Assembly (NCBI RefSeq): GCF_049808615.1 | Contig: NZ_JBNCAN010000023.1 | Span: forward strand, 14,528-78,527 | Length of the DNA stretch: 64,000 bases | Reading direction: 5' to 3' | Source: Modicisalibacter sp049808615 | GTDB lineage: Bacteria > Pseudomonadota > Gammaproteobacteria > Pseudomonadales > Halomonadaceae | Shown here: in pieces, positions 23,274 to 34,507 of the stretch | Position numbering within the stretch: position 1 is the first letter of the stretch | Layout of the letters: each line of letters starts with the position of its first letter | The notes under the pieces: model-generated | Database searches by the model: none | The model's input: the letters and a program-made list of their open reading frames with translations, nothing else | What the model was told of the DNA's origin: nothing | Translations under genes and position numbers: made by a program

Positions 23274-25141
23274 TGCTGTGGACGCTTGCGCTGTTTCCAT
23301 TGCTGGGCGCGACCCTGCTCTATCTGGGCGGCCGACATCTGGGTCGTGGTGGGCTGACGCTTGCGGCAGCGCTTGTCCTGCTGATGACGCTTGCGCTGGC
23401 CGGTCTGGCGGTGACGAATGACTGGCAGGGCAGCGTTGCCTGGAGCGAGGCGCTGCGGCTGACGCTGGCGCTCTCCACCGCCAGTCGTGTCTTCGCCTTG
23501 ACGATACCGCTGATTGCACTGCCCATCGTCGTCTATGCCGGGTATCACGAGGTGGCCCAACGCACCGGCTATCGTCGCGGCAGCCGCCAGGGCGCGCGCC
23601 TGGTCGGGCTGCTGCTGGGCTTCGTCGGTGCCATGCAGCTGCTGGTACTCGCCGATGATTTCTTGACGCTGCTGATCGCCTGGGAACTGGTCGGCGCCTG
23701 CTCCTGGGCGCTGATTTCTCACAAGTGGGGACAAAAGGAGGTGCCCAAGGAGGCGGCCCAGGCCTTCCTGGTCACCCGCTTCGGCGATCTGGGGCTGTAT
23801 ATCGCCGCGGCGGCGGTGTTCGCCGGCAGCGGCGGTTTCGGCTACGCCGACCTGGCGGCCCTGGACGGCGGCCTGTTGAGCGTGGCGGTGGCCGGTATCC
23901 TGCTGGCGGCGGCGGCCAAGTCGGCGCAACTGCCATTCTCCTCCTGGCTGTTCGCCGCCATGGCCGGCCCGGTGCCGGTGTCGGCGCTGCTGCATTCGGC
24001 GACCCTGGTGGCGGCAGGCATCTATCTGCTGGCGCGTCTGCAACCGACGCTTTCCGCCGTCGCCTGGTTCGCGCCGCTGGTCATCGGCCTCGGACTGGCC
24101 ACCGCCCTGGTCGGGGGCGTGGTGGGGATGTTCCAGAATCACGCCAAGAAGCTATTGGCGGCCTCCACCTCGGCCCAGTACGGCTTGATGTGGGTCGCGG
24201 TGGGGGCAGGTTTTCCCGGCGTGGCCCTGCTGCATTTCGTCGCCCATGCCTTCTTGAAGGCCGGCTTGTTCCTGGCGGCGGGGCTCGTCGAGCGCCAGGC
24301 CGGCAGTTACAACCTGCACGCCATGCGCCAGGGGCGACGGTTGCCGGGTATCGCATTGGTTACCGCCGTGCCGAGTCTGGCCCTGGCAGGCATGATTCCC
24401 TTGGGGGCGGCCTGGAGCAAGGAGCAGATCGCGGCGGCGGCGGGTCAGCAGGCCGTCTGGCTGGCGCTGCTCGTGGCCCTCGCCGGAGGCTTGAGCGCAT
24501 TGTATGCCACACGCTTTCAGTTGCTGGCCTACGGTCGTCCGTTGCGTCGGGAGCGTTCGGAACTGCCGCATGGTCCTCGACCGTCCCGGGCCGAAAGCGG
24601 GGCGCTGGTGGCGCTGGCCGGGGTGACGCTGTTGCTCTCCCTCGTCTGGTGGCCCGAGGTGCAGGTCTGGCTTGTCGAAGCATGGCCCCAGCGATTGCCG
24701 AAGGGCAAGCCCTGGGAGTTGATCGTTTCGCTCGTGCTGGTGGTGTTGGGCATCGCCGTGGGATTCGTCATGACGCGCCGTCGGCACCGCTCGAGTGCCT
24801 GGCAATCCTGGGCAGCCACCTGGTTCGGCTTGCCATGGGTGATTCAGGGGAGCGCGATGGGTGCCCTGCTGCTGGGTCGCGTTCTTGCCCGTTTCGATGA
24901 CCGGGTCGTGGATGCCGGGCTGCGCGGCACGGCGCGCTTCGGCCAGTGGCTGGCGCGACGCCATGCCCGAGAGGGCGAGGCCTTTGCCGAGGGCGTGCCC
25001 GGTGTGATGACCCGCCTGAGTGAATGGGGCGGCCACTGGGCACGCCAGGCCCAGAGCGGCCAGACCCACCATTACTACGCCGGCATCAGCCTGGGCCTCG
25101 TCGTCATTTTCGCCATCCTGTTGATAGGAGCCTTGCTGTGA
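23273..25141 (+). CDS. nuoL: NuoL-like antiporter subunit
   Basis: 622 residues, about 15-16 TM helices, close to E. coli NuoL (613). Proton-channel residues are present: Glu in LLIAWELVGACSWALI (about 141) and the TM7 Lys in AAAKSAQLPFSSWLFAAMAG (about 221), followed by VSALLHSATLV and the HAFLKAGLF Lys. The long lateral helix with its C-terminal TM anchor is present (about 500-620). This is the distal proton- or Na+-translocating module related to Mrp antiporters. Confidence 0.93.
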   Translation: MLWTLALFPLLGATLLYLGGRHLGRGGLTLAAALVLLMTLALAGLAVTNDWQGSVAWSEALRLTLALSTASRVFALTIPLIALPIVVYAGYHEVAQRTGYRRGSRQGARLVGLLLGFVGAMQLLVLADDFLTLLIAWELVGACSWALISHKWGQKEVPKEAAQAFLVTRFGDLGLYIAAAAVFAGSGGFGYADLAALDGGLLSVAVAGILLAAAAKSAQLPFSSWLFAAMAGPVPVSALLHSATLVAAGIYLLARLQPTLSAVAWFAPLVIGLGLATALVGGVVGMFQNHAKKLLAASTSAQYGLMWVAVGAGFPGVALLHFVAHAFLKAGLFLAAGLVERQAGSYNLHAMRQGRRLPGIALVTAVPSLALAGMIPLGAAWSKEQIAAAAGQQAVWLALLVALAGGLSALYATRFQLLAYGRPLRRERSELPHGPRPSRAESGALVALAGVTLLLSLVWWPEVQVWLVEAWPQRLPKGKPWELIVSLVLVVLGIAVGFVMTRRRHRSSAWQSWAATWFGLPWVIQGSAMGALLLGRVLARFDDRVVDAGLRGTARFGQWLARRHAREGEAFAEGVPGVMTRLSEWGGHWARQAQSGQTHHYYAGISLGLVVIFAILLIGALL

Positions 25142-26625
25142 TTCTCACCGTCGCCTGGATCGTCCCCCTGCTGGGTGCCGTCGCGCTTGCCGCTTTCCCC
25201 CGCTGGAGCGAGGCGCGGGCGCGGCAATGGTCGGCGGTGATGGCCGTGCTGTCGCTGCTGGCGCTGGTGGTCGCCTGGCTCGGCTTCGATCCGGCGGGGC
25301 CGCTTTTCCAGCATATCGACGAGTTGCAATGGGTACCCAGCATCGGGGTGGCCTATCGGGTCGGTGTCGACGGCATCGCCCTGGCGGTAGCGACCATGAG
25401 CGCGCTGCTGTTCGTCGCGGCCATCGTCTATCCGGTGGATACTCTCGGCCAGCCACGCCAGTACTACGCTTGGCTGCTGTTCCTGCAGGCGGTCTCCCTG
25501 GGGGTGTTCCTGGCGCTGGATCTGCTGCTGTTCTACGTGTTCTTCGACCTGACCCTGGTGGGGATGTTCTTTCTCATCGGCCGCTGGGGGCACGGCACGC
25601 CCCAGGTCTCGGCGCTCAAGTTCTTCCTCTATACCTTCGCCGGTTCGCTGCTGCTGCTGCTGGCGATCATCGGCCTGTATCTGTCGATCGAGCCGCACGG
25701 CTTCGATATGCGCGTGCTGATCGAACGCCAGCCCCTGGCCGGTACCGGCCTCTACGCCGGGTTGGTGTTCCTGGCGCTGATGCTGGGCTTTGCCATCAAG
25801 ACGCCGCTGGTGCCGCTGCATACCTGGCTGCCCCAGGCCCACGTCGATGCCCCGGGCCCGGCCTCGGCGATCCTCGCCGGGGTGCTGCTCAAGATGGGCA
25901 CCTACGGCATGATTCGTCTGCCGTTCGCGATGATGCAGGAGACCTTCGCCGAGTATTCGCTGACCGTCGCCATCGTCGCGCTGGTGGCCATCCTCTACGG
26001 CGCCCTGGTGGCGCTGGGGCAGAGCAACCTCAAACGCCGCATCGCCTACACCTCGATCAACCACATGGGCTATACGGTACTGGGCATCGCCGTGGCGGCG
26101 GCATTCTTTGCCGATAACCAGGCCGCGCGCCAACTGGCGCTGACCGGGGCGACGGTGGAGATGGTCGCCCACGGTCTGATCACCGGGGCGCTTTTCCTGA
26201 TCTGCGGCTCCTTCTGGCAGCGTACCGGCGACTACGAGCTGGATCACTACGGCGGCCTGGCCCATCGGGCGCCCTTGCTGACCGGTTTCACGGTGCTGGC
26301 CGCCTTCGCGAGTCTCGGCATGCCGGGGCTGGCCGGCTTCGTCGCCGAGTTCCAGGTGTTCGCCGGTACCTTCGCCATTTACCCCTGGCTAGCGGTGCTG
26401 GGGGTGCTGGGCATCCTGATCACTGCGGCACTGTTCCTGGATATGCTGCGCCGGCTGTTCTTCGGTCGGCTGCCGTCGCATCTGGGCGGATTTAGCGAAC
26501 TGAAACGGGCCGAGTGGGGCGTGCTGGGCGTGCTCTCCCTGGGCATCCTGGTCATCGGTGTCGCGCCGCGGTTCCTGCTGACCCTGATCGAGGCGTCTTC
26601 CGCGTTGCTGGTGGGAGTGCGCTGA
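25138..26625 (+). CDS. nuoM: NuoM-like antiporter subunit
   Basis: 495 residues from the GTG at 25138, overlapping nuoL by 4 bp (GTGA). About 14 TM helices. The TM7 Lys is present (KTPLVPLHTWLPQAHVDAP, about 221). At the position of the essential TM5 Glu of NuoM the sequence reads FFDLTLVGMFFLIGRWG, so Asp replaces Glu. Otherwise close to the family (E. coli 509). A GTG start and translational coupling are consistent with the operon. Confidence 0.93.
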   Translation: MILTVAWIVPLLGAVALAAFPRWSEARARQWSAVMAVLSLLALVVAWLGFDPAGPLFQHIDELQWVPSIGVAYRVGVDGIALAVATMSALLFVAAIVYPVDTLGQPRQYYAWLLFLQAVSLGVFLALDLLLFYVFFDLTLVGMFFLIGRWGHGTPQVSALKFFLYTFAGSLLLLLAIIGLYLSIEPHGFDMRVLIERQPLAGTGLYAGLVFLALMLGFAIKTPLVPLHTWLPQAHVDAPGPASAILAGVLLKMGTYGMIRLPFAMMQETFAEYSLTVAIVALVAILYGALVALGQSNLKRRIAYTSINHMGYTVLGIAVAAAFFADNQAARQLALTGATVEMVAHGLITGALFLICGSFWQRTGDYELDHYGGLAHRAPLLTGFTVLAAFASLGMPGLAGFVAEFQVFAGTFAIYPWLAVLGVLGILITAALFLDMLRRLFFGRLPSHLGGFSELKRAEWGVLGVLSLGILVIGVAPRFLLTLIEASSALLVGVR

Positions 26626-28037
26626 TGCCCATCGGTGACCTGCTGCCCGAGATCATCCTGCTGGTCGGCGCGGTGTTGATCGTGCTGTTTGCCTCCTTCG
26701 CGCCTCACCGGCGCCAGGCCTGGGCCGCCAGCCTGGCGCTGGTCGCCCTGGCGCTTGCGGCGGGGGTCGGCCTGCTGCAATGGCGCGAGCCCCCGGCCCT
26801 GACCTTTTCCGGGGTCTGGGCACTGGATACGGCTGCCGTCGTCACCAAGCTGCTGGTGCTGCTGAGCGGAGCGATCGCCGTGGCACTGTCGCCGGACTGG
26901 ATGCGCAGCGACCGCCGCCATGGCGAGTACTACGCCCTGTGCCTGTTCACGCTGCTCGGCGTGATCATGATGGCCTCGGCCAACGACAGCATGGAGCTGG
27001 TGGTGGGCATCCTGCTCTCTTCCACGGCCAGCTACCCCTTGGTCGCCTACCACCGTGGCTTCGCCCCGGCGCTGGAAGCGGGCATGAAGTACTTCCTGAT
27101 CGGCGCGTTGACCAACTCGCTGCTGGTGGTCGGTGTGGTGCTGTTGTTCGGCCTGGTGGGCGATACCGATTACGCACGCACGGCCGCCGTGTTGAGCGCC
27201 GCGCCCGATGCGGCGCCGCTGGCATTGAGCGTGGCGGTGGCCTGTATCGTGCTCGGGCTGACCTTCAAGCTGGCGGCGTTTCCCGGCCATGCCTGGATGC
27301 CGGATGTTGCCCAGGGCGCTCCGGCGCCGGTCGCCGCCCTGCTCACCGTGGCGCCCAAGATCGGTGCCGCGGTGGCCCTGGCGCGATTTGTCTCGCTGCT
27401 GCCCGAGTCGCAGCTCTGGCCGATCATCGTCGCCCTGATCGCCGTGGTGACCATGACCCTGGGCAACTTGGCGGCTTTGCAACAGACCGATGTACGGCGC
27501 CTGCTCGGCTGGTCCTCGGTTTCGCAATCCGGCTATGCGCTGATGGCGGTGGTGGTAATCGGTGCCGAGCCCCAGGCGTTACCGGCGCTGCTGGTGTTTC
27601 TTGCTGCCTATGCGCTGGCCAATCTCGCTGCTTTTGCGGTGGTGACCCATCTGCGTGGCCGCACGGCGCTGGCGGATTACCATGGGCTGGGCCGTACCCA
27701 GCCCGTCGTCACGGCGGTACTCATCCTGGCGCTGCTGTCGCTGGTGGGCATCCCGCCGCTGGTGGGCTTCTTCGGCAAGTTCCTGCTGTTCAAGGTGACC
27801 ATCGCCGGCGGCTATGCCTGGCTGGCGGTGGTCGCCGCCATCAACACCGTGCTGTCGCTGTTCTATTACCTGCGGGTGATCGCGGTGACCATGTTCAAGC
27901 CCTTGGAGGGCGAGGTGCACGTTCTCGGCCGCTGGTCCTGGCTGGCGCTGTTGTTCAGCGCGGTATTGCTACTCGCGGCGAGCCTAGGCGTGGAGGGCGG
28001 CCTGGGGTTGATGGAGGCGATACGGCTGGCAGGGTAG
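26625..28037 (+). CDS. nuoN: NuoN-like antiporter subunit
   Basis: 470 residues from the ATG at 26625 (one-base overlap with nuoM). 14 TM helices. The TM7 Lys is retained in FKLAAFPGHAWMPDVAQGAP (about 211). The TM5 segment reads ELVVGILLSSTASYPLVAY, where a Glu normally follows G-I; it is Leu here. Last gene of the operon; no strong terminator follows. Confidence 0.93.
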   Translation: MPIGDLLPEIILLVGAVLIVLFASFAPHRRQAWAASLALVALALAAGVGLLQWREPPALTFSGVWALDTAAVVTKLLVLLSGAIAVALSPDWMRSDRRHGEYYALCLFTLLGVIMMASANDSMELVVGILLSSTASYPLVAYHRGFAPALEAGMKYFLIGALTNSLLVVGVVLLFGLVGDTDYARTAAVLSAAPDAAPLALSVAVACIVLGLTFKLAAFPGHAWMPDVAQGAPAPVAALLTVAPKIGAAVALARFVSLLPESQLWPIIVALIAVVTMTLGNLAALQQTDVRRLLGWSSVSQSGYALMAVVVIGAEPQALPALLVFLAAYALANLAAFAVVTHLRGRTALADYHGLGRTQPVVTAVLILALLSLVGIPPLVGFFGKFLLFKVTIAGGYAWLAVVAAINTVLSLFYYLRVIAVTMFKPLEGEVHVLGRWSWLALLFSAVLLLAASLGVEGGLGLMEAIRLAG

Positions 28038-28109
28038 GCTGGCCCCAGGCTGACTCACACGAGCAGTCCCTCGCCCATGCTGGAGCCAATTATCGCGGCG
28101 CGTTCACGC

Positions 28110-29081
28110 TCAGCTAGCTAATCTTACTTCGGTGTCGGTCTCCGGGGCGTCGATGCAGTGCTGTGTCTCGATGGTCACGTGCACCAATGATGGGCATCGA
28201 GCCTGGATGCGCCGCTTGTAGACACCAGGCGTTTCCGGGTCATGCGATACGACCGAGACGATGGCGGCATGAATATTGGGCCCAATCGACCAGAGGTGCA
28301 GGTCGCTGATTCGCGCATCGCCATTCTCGATAGCGTGTCTGACGTCTTCCTCCAAATCACTGCGCTGCTGATCGAGCAGCACGCGGGAGGTGTCCTTCAA
28401 CAGATGCCATGACCAGCGGGTGATGAGTACCGCGCCAACGATACCCATGATCGGGTCCATCCAGTTCCAACCTGCATACTTTCCGGCCAGCAAGGCAGCG
28501 ATCGCCAATACTGAGGTCAGGGCATCGGCGAGTACGTGGAAGTAGGCGGCTCGCCGGTTATGATCATGATGCCTGTGATGATGGTCATGGGCATCGTGAC
28601 CATGATTATGACCATGGCCGTGATCCTCTCCGCCGAGTATCCAGGCCGATACGCCGTTGACGATCAGGCCGATGATGGCGACGACGATGGCCCCATCGAA
28701 GGAAATCGCGACCGGGTGGATAAAGCGATCAATACTTTCGAGCACCATGTACAGCGCGAAACCGGCCAGCAAGATGGCGCCGGCAAATCCGCCCAGCGCG
28801 TTGACCTTGCCGGTACCGAATGAGAACTGCACGTTTCCAGCGTTTTTACGTGCGTACGCATAGGCGAAAACCGCGATGCCCAGGGCGACCGCATGAGAGC
28901 CCATGTGCAGGCCATCGGCCAGGAGGGCCATCGAGCCGTAGAGGATGCCGGCCAGAATCTCCCAAACCATCATGACGAGCGTCAGGCCAACGACGATAAG
29001 GGTGCGTGTTTCACCGGAGCGTTTTTGGTCTTGGCCGAAGGTATGGTCATGCTGCCATTCTTCGAGTCGATGATGATGCAT
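28110..29081 (-). CDS. dmeF: DmeF-like cation diffusion facilitator (Co/Ni/Zn exporter)
   Basis: 323 residues, six TM helices, and the short N-terminal HDHTFGQD typical of DmeF. The His-rich loop between TM4 and TM5 (HGHGHNHGHDAHDHHHRHHDH) is split over about 150-172. CDF metal-site residues occur in TM2 (ALLADGLHMGSHAV) and TM5 (HVLADALTSVLA). It exports divalent metal, classically Co2+ or Ni2+, in exchange for protons. It is divergent from a DmeR/RcnR-type repressor, the known dmeRF arrangement. Confidence 0.88.
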   Translation of the reverse strand: MHHHRLEEWQHDHTFGQDQKRSGETRTLIVVGLTLVMMVWEILAGILYGSMALLADGLHMGSHAVALGIAVFAYAYARKNAGNVQFSFGTGKVNALGGFAGAILLAGFALYMVLESIDRFIHPVAISFDGAIVVAIIGLIVNGVSAWILGGEDHGHGHNHGHDAHDHHHRHHDHNRRAAYFHVLADALTSVLAIAALLAGKYAGWNWMDPIMGIVGAVLITRWSWHLLKDTSRVLLDQQRSDLEEDVRHAIENGDARISDLHLWSIGPNIHAAIVSVVSHDPETPGVYKRRIQARCPSLVHVTIETQHCIDAPETDTEVRLAS

Positions 29082-29206
29082 TCTGTAATGCTCCGGATTG
29101 ATAGTTGTTAGCGCCGGCTTCGAAAGAGTTTCATGGCCATCCTGGTTATGAATGGTAATAGTAAGTATTCATTATAAAACGCTATTTTGATCTATCCTTA
29201 CCAGGG

Positions 29207-29228
29207 GGATAGGATAAGGATCCTATCC
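29207..29228. promoter_or_regulatory. Operator dyad between dmeF and dmeR
   Basis: Perfect inverted repeat GGATAGGAT-AAGG-ATCCTATCC. A further CTATCC lies upstream at 29192-29197, before a G-tract, as in RcnR/CsoR operators. It sits about 25 bp upstream of the dmeR-like start. Confidence 0.6.
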
Positions 29229-29252
29229 TAGACGAACGGCAGTCACAACAAT

Positions 29253-29534
29253 ATGCAGGAAGCCCTCCAGCGACATCAAAGCCATGATGAGATTATCAAG
29301 CGGCTCAAGCGGGCCGATGGCCATCTGCGCCGCGTGATCACCATGATCGAGGAAGCACGCCCCTGCGTGGACATCGCGCAACAGTTGTACGCCGTCGAAA
29401 AGGCGGTGTGTCAGGCCAAGCGAACCCTGATCCACGATCATCTGGATCATTGCCTGGAGCACAGGGTAGAAGTCATTGCCGAGGGAGAAGCGGCTTCGCT
29501 AGACGAGTTCAAGCAAATCGCGCGGTATTTGTAG
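29253..29534 (+). CDS. dmeR: DmeR/RcnR/CsoR-family metal-sensing repressor
   Basis: 93 residues, all helical, normal for the family. The sensing residues seen are His near the N-terminus (HQSHDEI), Cys in the helix after ARP (ARPCVDIAQQLYAVEKAV) and IHDHLDHC. RcnR-type His and CsoR-type Cys/His/Cys patterns are both satisfied, so specificity (Co, Ni or Cu) is uncertain. Gene order favours DmeR (Co/Ni). The repressor binds DNA as a tetramer and releases when metal binds. Confidence 0.85.
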   Translation: MQEALQRHQSHDEIIKRLKRADGHLRRVITMIEEARPCVDIAQQLYAVEKAVCQAKRTLIHDHLDHCLEHRVEVIAEGEAASLDEFKQIARYL

Positions 29535-29621
29535 ATAGCCGGCTCGCACTGTTGCCGTGAGCAAGCACTAGCGGCCAGATCCCACGGCAGGGGTACTTTC
29601 GGCTTGGCGAATCATGGAAGA

Positions 29622-30101
29622 CTACCTTAGCGCGCTGCTCCCCCCATGCTCTCCTCGTTGGTGACAGAGGCGATGATCGCTGAGCATCTCGATGATGCGA
29701 CAGCTTTCGACCCTGCCCCCAGCACATTGGCTTACCATGCGCTTTAGCTCATCACGCAGTGCTGCAAGTCGCTGCAATCGAGCCTCCACCTCTGCCAGGT
29801 GGCGCTTGGCGACGGCGTCGACCTCGTCACAGGGCATCTCCGGGTGATCCGCCATCTCCAGTAGCTCACGAACGGCCTCTATGGAGAAGCCGAAATCTCG
29901 GGCATGGCGGATGAACGTCAGCCGCCGGACAGTCCGCTCGTCATAACGTCGCTGACCTCCCTCGCTGCGCGTCGCATCGGGTAACAGCCCGATACGCTCG
30001 TAATAGCGTACCGTCTCGGGCTTGCAGCCAGAGTGTCGCGCCAATTCACCAATGCCGATCGGAGGGCTAGTCGTGGCTTGGCGTGTCGCATCATCAGACA
30101 T
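29622..30101 (-). CDS. zntR: MerR-family Zn/Cd/Pb-responsive regulator (ZntR/CadR-like)
   Basis: 159 residues. N-terminal winged HTH (IGIGELARHSGCKPETVRYY, about 15-35), coiled dimerisation helix, then metal-site cysteines: one at about 92 (MPCDEVD) and a CAGGRVESC loop at about 129-137 with a later Cys in HRLCHQ. This Cys layout fits Zn/Cd/Pb sensors rather than CueR, which has fewer residues and a CPG-type loop. It is divergent from the ZntA-type ATPase. Confidence 0.87.
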   Translation of the reverse strand: MSDDATRQATTSPPIGIGELARHSGCKPETVRYYERIGLLPDATRSEGGQRRYDERTVRRLTFIRHARDFGFSIEAVRELLEMADHPEMPCDEVDAVAKRHLAEVEARLQRLAALRDELKRMVSQCAGGRVESCRIIEMLSDHRLCHQRGEHGGSSALR

Positions 30102-30104
30102 GGC

Positions 30105-30135
30105 TTGAACCTATAGTTGCTACAGGGATTAGGAT
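30105..30135 (+). promoter_or_regulatory. MerR-type promoter of the zntA-like gene
   Basis: TTGAAC, a 19-bp spacer and TAGGAT. The spacer contains the dyad ACCTATAGTTGCTACAGG, close to known ZntR/CadR sites. It lies immediately upstream of the zntA-like gene and beside the divergent regulator start. Confidence 0.75.
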
Positions 30136-30170
30136 CAACGGCACGATAGCTCAAGCTTGGGAGCGATGCC

Positions 30171-32372
<2,202 letters not shown>

Positions 32373-33969
32373 CGACGGGCCTCGCGCAGTATCAACCAGC
32401 GCCCCCGATAACGAAACGCCTGAGCATCGACGGGGATGACCGAGGCCTTTCTCGCCGTGGTGACGATAAGACCCTCCGGATGGTGCTCGCTCCAGACCGG
32501 GATATTCTCCTCGTCGATCTCCTGCAAGGGGGCCGTCAGGCGTCCGGCAAAGCCGAAGGTGGCCTGATAGTCCATGTCAATGGCCACGGCCCTGCCCGCG
32601 CCCTGCCAGTCAGCGATGACGCGCGCCGGTGCGCTGACGTCATAAGCGTTCCACAAGGGACCCAGCATGACATGCACGGTCACGACCCAGGCCAATACAT
32701 TGAACAGCACCAGAGCGCGCAGCATCGCCATCGTTGAGCGCAGCCGCAGGTAGAGACTGCCGATGGCCAGGGTGAGCAACAGCAGCGCGCCGACCGGATC
32801 AATGCCGTCGCGCAGCGGCGGTCTGCCCGCGATACCGAGCAGCAAACCGGCCATGGCCAGCAGCCCCCAGCCCATTGCGAACCCCCAGAGACGCGGAGGT
32901 GGCGCGTCACCCGCGTTCAGCCCGCGGGCGCCGAGGAGCGCCAGGGCCGGCAGCAGCGGCATCAGGTAGTGCAGCTGTTTACCGCTGACCAGCATGAAGA
33001 CTCCCAGCGTGCCCAGTGCCCAGCACCAGACGAGGCGATGCCGTCGCTCGTTGGGCCCGCAGCGTGGCCAGAGCGGTGGCCATGTCCAGATGGGAAAAAG
33101 CAGCACCGGCAGCCACACAAGATACCAGTACCAGGGCCGCGCATGGTCCATGGCCTGGACCAGCCGATCGGCGGTCTGGCCCCACAGCAACTGCCGTGCG
33201 AAGGCCTCGCCGCCCAGCCAGGCCGCCGGCAAGGCCCAGACCAGCAGCATCAGCAGCGCCAGTCCCAGCGCCAGGCACGCGCCTCGCCACCAGGCAAGAG
33301 ACACCTGGCCACGCCAGTAGGGCGTGCTCAGCAAGATCACGCCCCAGGCCACCAGTGCCGTGGGCCCCTTGGCGAGCAGCGCTAAACCCAGCCACACACC
33401 GGCCCTGAGCCACTGGTTTCGTGCAGGAAGCGAATCGCTCGAGACCAGTGGCGCGATCGCGCCGAGCACGCAGGCGGTGAGCAGGACATCGAACATCAGG
33501 ACGCCACTGAAGGTGATCCACAGCAGCATCGCCGCCAGTACCAGGCTTGCCTGCCAGGCATACTCTGAACCACCAAGGCGGCGGGCGATGCGGAAAAGAT
33601 GGAGCTGTGCCAACAGTGCGGCCAGCGGCGAGATCAGCTTCGGCCAGGCGTCATTGACGCCGAAGAGTGTCCAACCAAGATGAATCAGCCAGAACAGCAG
33701 TGGGGGTTTGTCCGAATAGGGTGTGCCGTTCATGTGCGGCACGAGGAACTGATGCTGTTGCCACATCTCCCAGGCGACGCTGATATAGCGGGTCTCGTCG
33801 ATGGGGATGTAAGGACGCCCCAAGGCCGCCAGGCTGATCAGCAGGTAGATGACCGCCAGCGTGAGCGCACTGGGAGCATGTGCAGACAGCTTCATCGGAT
33901 GATCGTTATCGAGCCACGCCATCGAACCTCGACGTTCCAGGCGGCAGCGATCGGCGTCCGTTGTCCAAG

Positions 33970-34098
33970 TCAGAAAAACGCATAAAGCAATACGATGCTC
34001 GAGAGGACCAGAACGGATAGGGGCACCGGGCTCCTCCGCGGACGATATGCCGCGACGACGATCGCTGCCTCGAGAAGCAAAAGTGTCGTTCTATTCAT
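33970..34098 (-). CDS. Small hydrophobic membrane protein, 42 residues
   Basis: The frame starts with ATG at 34098 and encodes a basic patch (YRPRRSP) between two hydrophobic stretches (LLLLEAAIVVAAY and VPLSVLVLSSIVLLYAFF), the pattern of a short hairpin membrane protein. It ends 47 bp before the GT39 gene and has the same direction, so they would share the PmrA-type promoter upstream. No family is recognised and the ribosome site (AGAGAG) is weak. Confidence 0.4.
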   Translation of the reverse strand: MNRTTLLLLEAAIVVAAYRPRRSPVPLSVLVLSSIVLLYAFF

Positions 34099-34138
34099 GC
34101 AGCGCAGACTCTCTGTGGCTCAGAACTCTCAGGGAGTC

Positions 34139-34171
34139 AGTATCGACCCGCCACCTTAATGTTTTCTTACC
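34139..34171 (-). promoter_or_regulatory. PmrA-type box with -10 for the small ORF and GT39
   Basis: On the minus strand GGTAAG-AAAAC-ATTAAG, ten bases, then GATACT. This follows the CTTAAG-N5-CTTAAG plan with the second half-site good and the first one degenerate. Confidence 0.45.
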
Positions 34172-34267
34172 GCGGCCATCCTGGGCCGAGGCCGGCGAGG
34201 CGTCGCCGCGGCGCTGGTTGTGCTGATGGTGGGGTGGTATAAGGGAAGGCATGGGGTCAAAGCGTTA

Positions 34268-34411
34268 GGGAACCACTGACTAAATGCCTGCACGGATGAA
34301 TCACTGCGTTACGCGGTACTCAAAGACTCGCCTAACCCCGTGTTATGTCTCGTCTTTTGTGTTCCGTGCGCCTTGTTCTTCATTCCGTTCGGCTATTTAT
34401 TCAGTGATTCC
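34268..34411 (+). repeat. MITE-like repeat, copy 1 (left of cyanophycin cassette)
   Basis: An approximately 145-bp element with imperfect terminal inverted repeats (GGAACCACTGACTAAAT on the left; GGAATCACTGAATAAAT as the complement of the right end). Its internal sequence CGCCTAACCCC and TGTTATGTCTCGTCTT is shared with the copy at 39187. No ORF inside. Same orientation as copy 2. Confidence 0.7.
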
Positions 34412-34507
34412 TTCGGCTTCATCCTAGGCCATTCGGCGATCTTCATGTGCAGGGACTTGAAGCCGTGGCTTCCTTAAAAAAAAGCGTCGCTGGGCGACGA
34501 AGAGGAT

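Larger units (their letters stand above)
33923..34507. other. 585-bp intergenic region before the cyanophycin operon
   Basis: It contains a 42-codon minus-strand frame, a PmrA-type box with -10 on the minus strand, a MITE-like repeat (34268-34411) and an A-tract/hairpin (34476-34499) just ahead of cphB. Nothing else is recognised between 34172 and 34267. Confidence 0.6.

Noticed and set aside
19552..28037. A complete NADH:quinone oxidoreductase (complex I)
   Set aside because: NuoE, F, G and I are missing and the B-like subunit lacks Fe-S ligands, so the standard reaction cannot be assigned.
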